From positions 1 to 64,000 of the forward strand of contig CAYPPG010000005.1 of the NCBI GenBank assembly GCA_964412555.1: 64,000 nucleotides of DNA, read 5' to 3'. The notes beneath the pieces were generated by a model. It made no database searches and was not told the origin of the DNA. It saw only the letters and a program-made list of their open reading frames with translations. This document shows positions 1-8,754 of this stretch, piece by piece (positions within the stretch are counted from its first letter, which is position 1; the number at the start of each line of letters is the position of its first letter). Source of the stretch: CAYPPG01 sp964412555. Lineage in GTDB: Bacteria > Hinthialibacterota > Hinthialibacteria > Hinthialibacterales > Hinthialibacteraceae. The translations under genes and the position numbers were made by a program.

Positions 1-59
1 CCGTGCGCGAAGGCGGACGAACCGTCGGGGCCGGTGTCATTGCAGAGATTCTTGAATAA
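1..59 (+). CDS. tuf: Elongation factor Tu, C-terminal end (partial)
   Basis: The window opens inside a gene. The frame starting at base 3 reads VREGGRTVGAGVIAEILE and then stops at 57-59. This is the conserved C-terminal end of bacterial EF-Tu domain III, the GTPase that delivers aminoacyl-tRNA to the ribosome. Only about 18 residues are visible, but the REGGRTVGAGV block is diagnostic. rpmG follows after 11 bases, an order found in many bacteria. Confidence 0.9.
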   Translation, partial: VREGGRTVGAGVIAEILE

Positions 60-70
60 AGGAGCGTCTC

Positions 71-220
71 ATGAGAGATCAAATCATTCTTGCGTGCCAG
101 GATTGCAAACGGCGCAACTATACTACTACCAAAAATAAGAGAACTCATCCCGACCGCATGGAGTTCAAAAAGTACTGCCGTTGGTGTGGGAAACATACAC
201 CTCATAAAGAAACCCGCTAG
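71..220 (+). CDS. rpmG: 50S ribosomal protein L33
   Basis: This encodes 49 residues beginning MRDQIILACQDCKRRNYTT, a large-subunit ribosomal protein. Two Cys pairs (CQDC near residue 9, CRWC near residue 37) form the zinc-binding ribbon, so this is the cysteine-containing (C+) form of L33. The length is normal for the family. A GGAG ribosome binding site lies at the start of the tuf-rpmG gap. The usual next genes, secE and nusG, are absent: a terminator follows and then an unrelated gene. Confidence 0.95.
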   Translation: MRDQIILACQDCKRRNYTTTKNKRTHPDRMEFKKYCRWCGKHTPHKETR

Positions 221-246
221 CCGTACATCATAATTTTAAAAATCCC

Positions 247-271
247 AAAAGGACGGCTTTGCCGTCCTTTT
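247..271 (+). terminator. Rho-independent terminator after rpmG
   Basis: An 11-base perfect stem (AAAAGGACGGC / GCCGTCCTTTT) with a TTT loop ends in a T tract. It lies 27 bases after the rpmG stop and ends the tuf-rpmG transcript. Confidence 0.85.
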
Positions 272-329
272 CCATTTCCGCTTTTTTCACCTTTTCACAA
301 ATTCCATAATCAATGATAATAAGTGAATA

Positions 330-1256
330 ATGAATAATCAGATCAAAGAAGGTTCCATTGAACTGGATAATCAAAGTATTGTAGTAAGGATTTTGATGCC
401 GAGCGGCCGCGTCCACGTTACGGACAAAGTTACCGGATATATTTGGTCTATGCATCCCGGCAACAAATCGGGTGAGGCTGTGTTGAATCAGGGAGATGAG
501 CCAAGAGAAAATAAGACGGTAGGGGCGGTTCTCGAACCGCCCCTACACCCCGTGTTGAACCAGGAAGAGGGGCCAAAAGAATATAAATTCGGAATCAGCG
601 GGAAACGAGGAATCCAATTCACGAAGAATTATTATATGATGCGGTCTACAGGTGAAGAAGATTTTCACGATGTCAGTTTGACGGGAAATCTTGGTGACGA
701 TCCGAGCACAAACATCTCGATTCGTTTTCTGATCTCGACGACGTTTCCGGTGTTGAATTGCTTTTGCTATACGGAAGGACCTCGAAGCGGTGAAGTGGAC
801 AAGATTTCATTTCCCTTGGGATGGCATTTGCCGGATTCTTTTGAAAACCATATTTATCTCCCTCATACTCTCGAAGATTTCCTCAAAATGGAATTCGATA
901 ATATGCAAGAGCGGTTGTGGGAACCCTCGCCCCAGGAAGAGCACCGGATTGTGGGAAGCCCGTTCTTTATCGCTACAAAGGGGAATCCTTCCGATTCCGA
1001 AAAATCCTGTGGTGTCATTGGATATCACCATCATCCGCTTTATATGTTGGAAATTCGTCGAGGACGGAAAGGCCGTTTTGCAACCTCTACCTCAGCACGG
1101 CTGGATGAAACGGGAAAAAGTGAAACGAACCCCTTTCACATTCGTTATCAATTTGTACCGACGGCCAATTTGAAAGCGATCTCGTGGTTGTGTTGGGAAC
1201 AACTCATGACTCAAACGGAGTCTCCGAACTTACAGCCGCCTTACATTTCGGAATAA
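330..1256 (+). CDS. Hypothetical protein, beta-rich, with translated palindromic repeat
   Basis: This 308-residue protein has no signal peptide and no membrane segment. I do not recognise the family. Alternating hydrophobic and polar stretches (IELDNQSIVVRILMPSGRVHV; SIRFLISTTFPVLNCF) suggest a beta-sandwich fold such as occurs in carbohydrate-active proteins; this is a guess. Residues about 51-86 hold two copies of a VLNQxxxPxExK segment on either side of a translated 28-base palindrome (519-546), an apparent in-frame insertion. There is no clear ribosome binding site before 330. The next gene starts 7 bases after the stop, which suggests co-transcription with the DUF58/VWA pair. Confidence 0.6.
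   Translation: MNNQIKEGSIELDNQSIVVRILMPSGRVHVTDKVTGYIWSMHPGNKSGEAVLNQGDEPRENKTVGAVLEPPLHPVLNQEEGPKEYKFGISGKRGIQFTKNYYMMRSTGEEDFHDVSLTGNLGDDPSTNISIRFLISTTFPVLNCFCYTEGPRSGEVDKISFPLGWHLPDSFENHIYLPHTLEDFLKMEFDNMQERLWEPSPQEEHRIVGSPFFIATKGNPSDSEKSCGVIGYHHHPLYMLEIRRGRKGRFATSTSARLDETGKSETNPFHIRYQFVPTANLKAISWLCWEQLMTQTESPNLQPPYISE
480..586. repeat. Palindrome flanked by 35-bp imperfect direct repeats, inside a CDS
   Basis: The core at 519-546 is a near-perfect palindrome: GTAGGGGCGGTTC, two bases, then its reverse complement. It sits between two imperfect 35-base copies of one segment, at 480-514 and 552-586, offset by 72 bases (24 codons), so the frame is kept. The structure resembles a target duplication that accompanied insertion of a small palindromic element. 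Confidence 0.75.
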
Positions 1257-1263
1257 GGATTTT

Positions 1264-2196
1264 ATGATGGCAGATCCCATAGCGGAACCATTGGAATCGA
1301 CGGAGCGATCAACCGAACAAAAATCCCTCTTGGATGCTTCTTTTCTGCGTCATTTGGAACAGCTGGGATTGATCTCGAAAAAGGTTTTTTTAGGCAAACT
1401 CAAGGGAGAACGGCGGTCCAAAAAGCGGGGTGTATCCATCGAATTCGCCGATTACCGGGATTATGCAAAAGGGGATGATCTCCGTTTTTTGGATTGGAAT
1501 ATTTTTGGACGTCTTGACCGGTTGTTTACCAAACTTTTTCATGAGGAAGAAGACCTCTATTTATATGTAATCCTTGACACCAGCGCTTCCATGGGTTTCG
1601 GAGATCCCAACAAAGCTTGGTTTGCAAAACGGGTAGCGGCGTCTCTGGCGTATATCTCTTTAGCGGGCCTTGATCGTGTATGTTTGGTCGGATTTTCGGA
1701 ACCCTATTACCGATGGCTCCAACCCACGCGAGGCAAATATCAAATATGGCGCATCATTGATTTTTTGGAAAACCTACCTTTGACCGGAGAAACCAGCCTT
1801 ACGGAAGGCTGCCGCCGTTTTGCCTTGCAGCAATCCCGAGGGGGAGTTGTGGTTCTTTTATCCGATCTCCTCGATCCGAATGGTTTCGAACAAGGATTGA
1901 AACATTTATTACAGTCAAACAACGATCTCTATGTCCTTCAAACTCTCTCGCCGCAAGAAACGAATCCGGAATTGATCGGCGCATTACGCTTGATCGACGT
2001 CGAAACGGCAGAAGACGTGGAAATCAGTGTCACAGAAGAACTTTTATCGGTTTATGAGCGTCGGCTAAAAGCGTTTCAGCACGAAATCAAGCAATTTAGC
2101 ACGCGATACGGAGTCCATTATCTCTCGCTGGAATCCGATCTGCCTGTCGAACGATTATTGACAGATTCATTCCGGCGCTTGGGATTGATCGAATAA
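1264..2196 (+). CDS. DUF58 domain protein (VWA-like)
   Basis: This 310-residue soluble protein has the hallmark DUF58 region near residues 60-85 (DYRDYAKGDDLRFLDWNIFGR), then a von Willebrand A-like fold whose metal site DTSASMGFG starts near residue 104. DUF58 proteins usually partner with MoxR AAA+ ATPases and BatA/BatB-type VWA membrane proteins in envelope-stress or complex-assembly roles. The next gene is a VWA membrane protein, as expected, but no MoxR gene is visible in the window. The start could be ATG 1264 or ATG 1267; AAGGA lies just upstream. Confidence 0.88.
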   Translation: MMADPIAEPLESTERSTEQKSLLDASFLRHLEQLGLISKKVFLGKLKGERRSKKRGVSIEFADYRDYAKGDDLRFLDWNIFGRLDRLFTKLFHEEEDLYLYVILDTSASMGFGDPNKAWFAKRVAASLAYISLAGLDRVCLVGFSEPYYRWLQPTRGKYQIWRIIDFLENLPLTGETSLTEGCRRFALQQSRGGVVVLLSDLLDPNGFEQGLKHLLQSNNDLYVLQTLSPQETNPELIGALRLIDVETAEDVEISVTEELLSVYERRLKAFQHEIKQFSTRYGVHYLSLESDLPVERLLTDSFRRLGLIE

Positions 2197-2211
2197 ACAG
2201 AGGGTGGTTTT

Positions 2212-4158
2212 ATGAATTTTATCTTTCCACTCGGTTTTCTCTTTGCAGTGTTTCTCCCTGCTGTGATTCTACTTTATTTACTCAAGTTGAAACGTATCGA
2301 TACGGTTATTTCGAGTACGCTTCTCTGGCGAAGGACTCTGGAAGACCTGAAAGCGAACACTCCTTTCCAGAAACTGAAACGAAACCTCTTGCTGTTTCTG
2401 CAATTGGCCATTATCGCTTTTTTGGTTTTGGCATTGGCGCGGCCGGTCTTGAATCTCGGTGGATTGCGCGGACAAAGTTTCATTGTTTTGCTCGACCATT
2501 CGGCCAGTATGGCTTCGACGGATGGCTCTCCCACTCGGTTGGAGGACGCCAAGCGAAAAGCGATTGAAATCGTAAACGATATGAGTATCGGCGATCAAAT
2601 GATGGTTGTGGCGTTTGCCGCCGGTGCGCATCCTCTTACTACTTTCGAACAAAACAAAGGCGTGTTGCGGAGTGTTATCCAAAGGCTCCGAATCACCGAC
2701 AATCCGACCCGGATAATGGAAGCGTTGCAAATCGCCCGCTCGGCTGCCGAAGTGCAGCCGAATCCTGAGATTGTCATTATCTCCGATGGCCGATTTACCA
2801 TTCCCGCCGACTCTCCTCTCGCTACTTTGAAAACCCGGTATATTCCGGTCGGGGAATCCGAGGACAACGCCGGGATCGTCGATTTGGTGGTACGGAAAGA
2901 TTTAGGATTGGAAAAAAGTGTTCAAATCATGGCCGGGGTACAAAACAGCAGTAGAGAGCAAAAGGAAATGTATCTTGAACTGTGGGGGGAAATCGAAGTC
3001 GCTCAAGATATTTCCGATTCTACGCCGGCTGTGTCCGATAATCCAGCGGGAAACGCGGCATCTCCACAAACCCTGAAAACCGAACGGGAATTGATCGATG
3101 CCCGGAAATTGACCGTTCCGCCGAAATCCCGAGAAACGGTCATCTTCAAAGATCCGGGGAGTTACTCGGAAAAAATCGAAGTGAAACTCGATTCCGATGA
3201 CAAATTGGCAGTGGACAATACCGGTTGGATTTTGATTCCGTCTCAAAAAACAGTTCGTGTTCTTTTGGTTACCGAAGGAAATTATTTTCTGGAGCGTGTT
3301 TTAAATGTCGATGTTCGCAGTACCGTTTCGGTTGTCAGTCCGGCGGAATATTCCGGACCGGCTGATTTCGATTTGATTGTATTCGATGCATACTCTCCCC
3401 CTTCTTTGGTGGAAGGAAACTATCTCTTTATCAATGCGCTTCCACCCTTGCCGGAATGGAGTTCCGGTGAAACCATCGAGTTGCCGGCCATTATCGATTG
3501 GAATCGTTTTCATCCGTTGACCCGGTATCTTACCCTGGACAATCTCACAATCAATCAGTGTAAGAATATCGGTATCCCCTCTTGGGCAGAAGTCGTGGCC
3601 GAGGCACGGCAAACACCCTTAGTTGTTACATTTCAAGACAACGAAATTCGAGGGATCGTAACCGCTTTTGATGTGTATGATTCGGATTGGCCGTTGCGTG
3701 TATCCTTCCCGATTTTTTTCGCCAACGTTTACAACTGGTGCCTGCAAAACATCGGGCCTGCTTCCTTGATCAAACGAACCGGCGATATCATCACCCTCGA
3801 GGCTCCTACAAATTTGACCGAATCCTTGATCGTGGAGGGGCCGCGGTCGGGGAAAAGTTGGTCTTATGAATTCGAGGACAATTCATCCCTCTTTTTCAGC
3901 GAAACCGAAGATGCGGGGATCTATACGGTTAAAAAGGGGGAAACCATACAAAAGCAATATTCCGTCAACTTGTTATCCGTGGAAGAGACGGATATTACGC
4001 CGCAGCAATCCCTACAAACCGAGAAATTCGTCATTGAAGGAGAAGCGGAAGCGGTTAGTTCCAATCGTGAAATCTGGCGTATTTTAGCCGTTATCGCGTT
4101 GATCATTCTTCTTGTCGAATGGTGGGTCTATGTGCACCGTGCTCGATATGCCTTATAA
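2212..4158 (+). CDS. BatA-type VWA domain membrane protein
   Basis: This 648-residue inner-membrane protein starts with the BatA N-terminal module: TM1 near residues 3-23, the LKLKR turn, and TM2 near 60-80. A periplasmic VWA domain follows, with MIDAS motif DHSASMAS near residue 96. A long beta-rich region leads to a final TM near 622-640. The architecture matches large planctomycete-type BatA/VWA proteins that accompany DUF58 proteins. An AGAGGGTGG ribosome binding site lies in the 15-base gap after the DUF58 gene. The biochemical role is unknown. Confidence 0.85.
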   Translation: MNFIFPLGFLFAVFLPAVILLYLLKLKRIDTVISSTLLWRRTLEDLKANTPFQKLKRNLLLFLQLAIIAFLVLALARPVLNLGGLRGQSFIVLLDHSASMASTDGSPTRLEDAKRKAIEIVNDMSIGDQMMVVAFAAGAHPLTTFEQNKGVLRSVIQRLRITDNPTRIMEALQIARSAAEVQPNPEIVIISDGRFTIPADSPLATLKTRYIPVGESEDNAGIVDLVVRKDLGLEKSVQIMAGVQNSSREQKEMYLELWGEIEVAQDISDSTPAVSDNPAGNAASPQTLKTERELIDARKLTVPPKSRETVIFKDPGSYSEKIEVKLDSDDKLAVDNTGWILIPSQKTVRVLLVTEGNYFLERVLNVDVRSTVSVVSPAEYSGPADFDLIVFDAYSPPSLVEGNYLFINALPPLPEWSSGETIELPAIIDWNRFHPLTRYLTLDNLTINQCKNIGIPSWAEVVAEARQTPLVVTFQDNEIRGIVTAFDVYDSDWPLRVSFPIFFANVYNWCLQNIGPASLIKRTGDIITLEAPTNLTESLIVEGPRSGKSWSYEFEDNSSLFFSETEDAGIYTVKKGETIQKQYSVNLLSVEETDITPQQSLQTEKFVIEGEAEAVSSNREIWRILAVIALIILLVEWWVYVHRARYAL

Positions 4159-4246
4159 GGGAGTTCTATTCGATCATGCAAACACTCCTGTTCGCTTGTC
4201 CTTCCCCAATTCTGTGCTAGCATTTCTTGAAATACATTATTTTTTG

Positions 4247-4276
4247 TAGCCCGCCAGGTGTGAAGCCACGGGCTTC
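4247..4276. repeat. Short interrupted palindrome upstream of rfbB
   Basis: AGCCCG at 4248-4253 is mirrored by CGGGCT at 4269-4274 around a 15-base loop. It lies in the 193-base gap between the VWA gene and rfbB. It could be a hairpin or one more dispersed repeat; there is no T tract typical of a terminator. Confidence 0.4.
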
Positions 4277-4351
4277 TTTCATGAAATGTCCGATATTCGG
4301 ATTATGAAGATCGATCCAGAAAACCGAAAGTGAGGGGGACGCTGAAAATCC

Positions 4352-5377
4352 ATGAAACGCTTGCTCGTGACCGGAGGCGCCGGTTTTATCGGTTCCAACT
4401 TTATCCAATATATGCTCAAAACGTATGACGATATCCAAATCATCAATCTTGATAAACTTACTTATGCCGGGAATCTTGGCAGTTTGAAATCGGTGGAACG
4501 GGACAATCGATACACGTTTTTTCAAGGCGATATCGCTGACCGTCAACTTATAACCAATTTGATTTCGCAAAAGAAATTCGATGCGATTCTCAATTTCGCG
4601 GCTGAAACCCATGTAGACCGTTCCATCGCCCGTCCGGATGATTTTTTGAAAACCGATATTTTCGGAACCTTTGCGCTTCTGGAAGCGGCAAGGCAATATG
4701 AGGTGGAACGGTACATTCAAATCAGCACGGATGAAGTGTACGGCCCGGCTCCGGATGCCTCGATGACCGAGCAAAGTCCGTTGTATCCTTCTTCTCCCTA
4801 TTCCGCCAGTAAAGGAGGAGGGGATTTACTCACTCACGCTTATTTTGTCACGTATGGAATTCAAACCATTGTGACACGAGCGGCAAATAATTATGGTCCC
4901 TTCCAATATCCTGAAAAATTGATTTCCCTCTTCATAACCAACGCTCTCGACAATGAACCGCTGCCACTTTATGGTGACGGGAATCAAGTGCGGGAATGGC
5001 TTTATGTCGAAGATCACTGTTGGGCGATCGATTTGGTGCTTCATCGAGGCGAAGCGGGTGAGATTTATAACGTCGGTGGGTATTGCGAAGAACGGAACTG
5101 TGTGATTGCGGAGAAGATTCTGTCTTTATTGAAAAAAGAAAAAGATCTCATTCGGCATGTCGAAGATCGTCCCGGCCACGACGTTCGCTATGCGTTGGAT
5201 AGTTCCAAAATCAAGAAATTGGGATGGGAACCGACAATTTCATTAGATGAGGGATTGTCGATGACAGTCAATTGGTACAAAAAGAATAAGGAGTGGTGGA
5301 AAAAACTGAAAGGCGATGAGTATAAAGCCTATTATCAAGCGCAATACGGGAAACGACTTGAACAGGTGAAAGGTTGA
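4352..5377 (+). CDS. rfbB: dTDP-glucose 4,6-dehydratase
   Basis: This 341-residue extended SDR enzyme converts dTDP-glucose to dTDP-4-keto-6-deoxyglucose, the entry step to dTDP-rhamnose and other deoxysugars for surface glycans. It shows the NAD-binding GGAGFIGSNF motif at residues 7-16, NFAAETHVDRS, the active-site STDEVYG near 122-128, and catalytic Tyr150/Lys154 in YSASKGGGD. The triple Gly after Lys154 departs from the usual YSASKAxSD. The rfbA gene starts 4 bases after the stop, so the two are one operon. rfbC and rfbD are not in the window. Confidence 0.95.
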   Translation: MKRLLVTGGAGFIGSNFIQYMLKTYDDIQIINLDKLTYAGNLGSLKSVERDNRYTFFQGDIADRQLITNLISQKKFDAILNFAAETHVDRSIARPDDFLKTDIFGTFALLEAARQYEVERYIQISTDEVYGPAPDASMTEQSPLYPSSPYSASKGGGDLLTHAYFVTYGIQTIVTRAANNYGPFQYPEKLISLFITNALDNEPLPLYGDGNQVREWLYVEDHCWAIDLVLHRGEAGEIYNVGGYCEERNCVIAEKILSLLKKEKDLIRHVEDRPGHDVRYALDSSKIKKLGWEPTISLDEGLSMTVNWYKKNKEWWKKLKGDEYKAYYQAQYGKRLEQVKG

Positions 5378-5381
5378 AACG

Positions 5382-6125
5382 ATGAAGGGTGTCATCACCG
5401 CCGGCGGCTTGGGAACTCGTCTCTTGCCTATGACCCGGGTAACAAACAAGCATTTGCTCCCTGTCTATGACAGGCCGATGATTTTCTACCCATTGGAAAC
5501 TCTGGTCCAAGCGGGAATTGAGGACATCATGATTATCACCGGCGGCAACCATGCGGGCGATTTTCTCCCCTTGCTCGGGAACGGTAGTGAATTCGGGTTG
5601 AAGCGGCTGCATTATACCTATCAAGCAAGAGAAGGCGGCATTGCCGAAGCGCTTTCGTTGACACGGGATTTTGTCGGCAACGACCGCGTTGTGGTCATGC
5701 TTGGTGACAACATCATTGAAAGAAATATCGTTCGATTCGTGGATGAATTCAAACATCAGGAAAAGGGTGCGAAGATATTGTTAAAGGAAGTTCGACATCC
5801 CGAACAATACGGCGTGCCGAAAATCGAGGACGGCCGGATCGTGACCATAACCGAAAAGCCGGCTTATCCTCCTTCGAATTATGCCGTTGTGGGTATTTAT
5901 ATGTATGATAATCAGGTTTTCGACATCATCGACCGCTTGGAACCCTCGAAACGAGGAGAACTGGAAATCACCGATGTCAATAATGCTTATTTGAAAGAGG
6001 GGACATTGACCTTTGACATTCTGGAAGGGTGGTGGGCGGATTGTGGGGAGACACGGGCGTCTTTGCATGAAGCGGGAAATCTAATTGCTGAGACGGGAGC
6101 GAATAATTTGGAATGCAACCGATAA
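5382..6125 (+). CDS. rfbA: Glucose-1-phosphate thymidylyltransferase (short form)
   Basis: This 247-residue nucleotidyltransferase makes dTDP-glucose from glucose-1-phosphate and dTTP. It has the N-terminal signature MKGVITAGGLGTRLLPMT, then NKHLLPVYDRPMIFYP, the metal-binding MLGDNI, and EKPAYPPSNYAVVGIYMYD. At about 245 residues it belongs to the short RfbA group, which lacks the C-terminal tail of the roughly 290-residue enterobacterial enzyme. It supplies the substrate of the adjacent rfbB product. A nuclease/transposase remnant abuts its 3' end. Confidence 0.93.
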   Translation: MKGVITAGGLGTRLLPMTRVTNKHLLPVYDRPMIFYPLETLVQAGIEDIMIITGGNHAGDFLPLLGNGSEFGLKRLHYTYQAREGGIAEALSLTRDFVGNDRVVVMLGDNIIERNIVRFVDEFKHQEKGAKILLKEVRHPEQYGVPKIEDGRIVTITEKPAYPPSNYAVVGIYMYDNQVFDIIDRLEPSKRGELEITDVNNAYLKEGTLTFDILEGWWADCGETRASLHEAGNLIAETGANNLECNR

Positions 6126-6435
6126 AATCACTGTAGTGCAGCTGCAAGAAGGAATCCAGAAAGCGCTGCCCCGGTCAGGAGGTGCACTTGTGCCCACGTT
6201 ATTCGATCAATTCCGTGAAGAAGGGAAAATCATTGGATTGAAAAAGGGGGAAACCATCGGATTAAAAAAAGGATTGCTGGAAGCGATTCAGCTGGGATTG
6301 GAGATCAAATTTGGCGATGAAGGGTTATCCCTGTTTCAGCGAGTTAAAACCATTACGGATTTGGGAAAACTGAATGAAATCAAATCCGCTTTGCGTACAG
6401 CAGAAAGTCTTAGCCAGATCGAAGCACTTCTATAA
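6085..6435 (+). pseudogene. C-terminal remnant of Rpn/PD-(D/E)XK nuclease-type transposase
   Basis: The frame encodes GLLEAIQLGLEIKFGDEGLSL and continues with a helical tail (ITDLGKLNEIKSALRTAESL). This resembles the C-terminal end of Rpn/DUF4351-type recombination-promoting nucleases. The catalytic PD-(D/E)XK domain is missing. The only start is a TTG inside rfbA with no ribosome binding site, or a GTG at 6136. The likeliest reading is a decayed mobile gene whose 5' part was lost when it joined rfbA. A palindromic repeat follows at once. A small functional protein is possible but less likely. Confidence 0.6.
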
Positions 6436-6465
6436 ATCATTCTATTGTTAATAGAAAAAAGAAAA

Positions 6466-6485
6466 TGCGGCCAAGGATGGCCGCG
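6466..6485. repeat. Dispersed palindrome, family B (isolated copy)
   Basis: TGCGGCCA-AGGA-TGGCCGCG forms a hairpin. Together with the following CTCC it is the reverse complement of part of the 94-base tandem unit at 52591-52738. It lies between the nuclease remnant and the M16 gene. Confidence 0.65.
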
Positions 6486-6515
6486 CTCCGGAGTATTTAG
6501 AAAAGGAATGTGTCT

Positions 6516-7784
6516 ATGCAATCGAAGAACGGAAATCCTTTATTGCCTTTCAATCAAACCCGCTTGCAGCATGGCGGGTTGCTTGTTCATAAAGAAGTCA
6601 AAGTGACGCCTATTGTGGCGATCGATATTTGGGTGAAAACCGGTGCGGTTCATGATCCTGATCCGCATTATGGGATTTCCCATTTTTACGAACATATGTT
6701 TTTCAAGGGAACCGAGCGGCATGGGGTGGGTGTGATGGACCGAATCATCACGTCACTCGGCGGATACAATAACGCTGCCACTTCCTTGGATTTTACGCAT
6801 TATTATGTTGTTCTTCCGAAACTCGGTTGGAAACAGGCGCTGGAAGTTCTGGTGGATTCTCTCCTCAATCCTTTATTTCCGGATGAGGAAATCGAACGGG
6901 AACGGTCTGTCATTTTCGAGGAAATCAAGCGGCATGAAGACAATCCTTGGTCGAAAATCTATGATGAATTTGCTCGAACCGCTTTCGCGAAATGCCCTTA
7001 CAGCCGCCAAGTCCTCGGGACGTATGATTCTTTGAAGACGATCACCCGCGATTCGTTTGTTCAGTACCATCGTGACCGCTATCGGCCGGAGAACGTAACC
7101 TTTTGTATTGTGGGGGATCTTCCGTTTGCGGAAACCTTGGAAACTCTTGGGCAGGCATTGGCAAAAACAACGATTCCGGATCATGCGAAACCGCTTCAAA
7201 AACTAAATTCTGAGGGATGGGAAACAATCGATCAGCCGGCCGAAATCACACTTCATCGGGATATTAATCAGGCCTATTTGTTGCTGGGATTTCCGACTCC
7301 GAAAGTCACGGGCAGCGCACATGAATATTCGCTGGATTTGTTATCGACCATTTTGGGGGAAGGGCGTTCATCACGATTGTATCGCCGCCTGAATGATGAA
7401 TTGGGAATTGTCTCTTCCATCAGTTCTTCGTTTTGGAACCTGGCAAACGCCGGACTGTTTATCATCGAAGCGGTGACAGAACCCTCGAAGTTCGATCAAG
7501 TGGAAAAAGAAATCCGACAAGAAGTGGCGCGTTTGCGAAAGGATATCAGCGAGGAAGAATTGAATAAAGCCAAAAGCATGCTACGGGCGGACTTTGCCTT
7601 TGCGAACGAAAAGGTCATTTCAATCGCGCAAACCTATGGGTATGGCAACGCGACTGCCACCATCGAGCATGGGGTGTATTATCAAGACCGCATCGAGCAA
7701 ACAACGAGAGATGAAGTCATCCATGCGTTCGATACCTTTTTTAACTCTGAAAAACGATGTAAAGGATTGTTATTGCCGAAATAG
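6516..7784 (+). CDS. M16 family zinc metallopeptidase
   Basis: This is a processing-peptidase-like zinc protease. The inverted zinc motif HxxEH is intact as His56-Phe-Tyr-Glu59-His60, with the further acidic ligand in SVIFEEIKRHEDNP near residue 130. At 422 residues it is the usual size of a single-chain PqqL/YmxG-type subunit with two M16 domains. The second half carries the YLLLGFP and SSRLYRRL segments of the inactive C-terminal domain. ATG 6516 is preferred over GTG 6510 because AAAAGGA sits 8 bases before it. No signal peptide is seen, so it is probably cytoplasmic. Confidence 0.9.
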   Translation: MQSKNGNPLLPFNQTRLQHGGLLVHKEVKVTPIVAIDIWVKTGAVHDPDPHYGISHFYEHMFFKGTERHGVGVMDRIITSLGGYNNAATSLDFTHYYVVLPKLGWKQALEVLVDSLLNPLFPDEEIERERSVIFEEIKRHEDNPWSKIYDEFARTAFAKCPYSRQVLGTYDSLKTITRDSFVQYHRDRYRPENVTFCIVGDLPFAETLETLGQALAKTTIPDHAKPLQKLNSEGWETIDQPAEITLHRDINQAYLLLGFPTPKVTGSAHEYSLDLLSTILGEGRSSRLYRRLNDELGIVSSISSSFWNLANAGLFIIEAVTEPSKFDQVEKEIRQEVARLRKDISEEELNKAKSMLRADFAFANEKVISIAQTYGYGNATATIEHGVYYQDRIEQTTRDEVIHAFDTFFNSEKRCKGLLLPK

Positions 7785-7893
7785 GGTAAGATCGTATAGG
7801 GGGATAAGAAACATTGAATCGCGTTGCAATCGTATCCCCATCATCGACTAGCAAAAACTACTAAAAAAGGAAAAATCTACATTCTCGTTCAAC

Positions 7894-8742
7894 ATGGCTG
7901 TTTTTCTTTTAACAATTTGTATTGCGTATTTTATTACCCCTTCCATTCCGGTTTTGACGGAGTGGGGAGAAGAACGTTCGATTTTATTATTCCGGATGTT
8001 TTCCATCATCGAAATTTTTGTTTTTGTCAATCTTGCCGGCTGGGTTGCTTTTCACCTCGATCATGCCGGATCGAAAAATTCGTTCAGTACGAAATTCGCT
8101 CCTGCATGGTTGCCCTGGTTGTCGATCTTCTTATATGCCGGAATCGTTCCGGCCGTTCATTTTATCGCATGGGTGCCGGTTGAAATCGCAGCAATACTGG
8201 CTTTTCCCTGCATTTTGCTACCCCCTCTTACGTATCGCGTGATCCATCATCCGGACACGGATGTGCGGAGTTCTCTTTTTTCGATGGAAGACAATTGTCG
8301 GATACAAGACCGGGCTTTTGCGTCGAGTTTGATCAAACAGTTTCGTGAACGGTATCCAAATTCTGAGGCTTATATTTATAAAAATAAACAGATCTATACA
8401 TCCGGCGGATTGCTGCTTCACAACAAAGAACGTTTGTTTTTCCCGATTCCGACTTATCTCGAGGTGACGCTGGACTGTCCGTTTACGACCAAACCGGGGA
8501 TTCTCGCCGAAGGGCGGGAAGTGTTTCGCGCCTATTTATCCCGGCCGACACCTAGAGGGTATATTGTTTCTCCAATGCCGCAGGGAAATTGGGAAGAATG
8601 GCTGACCGGATTGCAGAAAAAAGAATGGTTCGAACGGCTGCGGGAATTGGATACACTTTCTCCCTCCTATCCCAATTTAAAAAACCTTCCGTATCAATTT
8701 TTCTCTGCCCCGTTCGAATGGCAAACGATAGAACTGACGTAA
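7894..8742 (+). CDS. Hypothetical membrane protein
   Basis: This 282-residue protein has hydrophobic segments near residues 2-20, 30-52, 72-92 and 94-112, then a soluble C-terminal half. I do not recognise the family. The C-terminal half begins RVIHHPDTDVRSSLFSMEDN and contains no obvious enzymatic motif. The Nif3-family gene starts 12 bases after the stop with its own GGGAG site, so the two are probably co-transcribed. The start is uncertain because no good ribosome binding site precedes 7894. Confidence 0.65.
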   Translation: MAVFLLTICIAYFITPSIPVLTEWGEERSILLFRMFSIIEIFVFVNLAGWVAFHLDHAGSKNSFSTKFAPAWLPWLSIFLYAGIVPAVHFIAWVPVEIAAILAFPCILLPPLTYRVIHHPDTDVRSSLFSMEDNCRIQDRAFASSLIKQFRERYPNSEAYIYKNKQIYTSGGLLLHNKERLFFPIPTYLEVTLDCPFTTKPGILAEGREVFRAYLSRPTPRGYIVSPMPQGNWEEWLTGLQKKEWFERLRELDTLSPSYPNLKNLPYQFFSAPFEWQTIELT

Positions 8743-8754
8743 AGGGAGATACGA

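Noticed and set aside
2278..2730. 150-codon minus-strand frame inside the VWA gene
   Set aside because: It is antisense to conserved BatA and MIDAS motifs and has no ribosome binding site.
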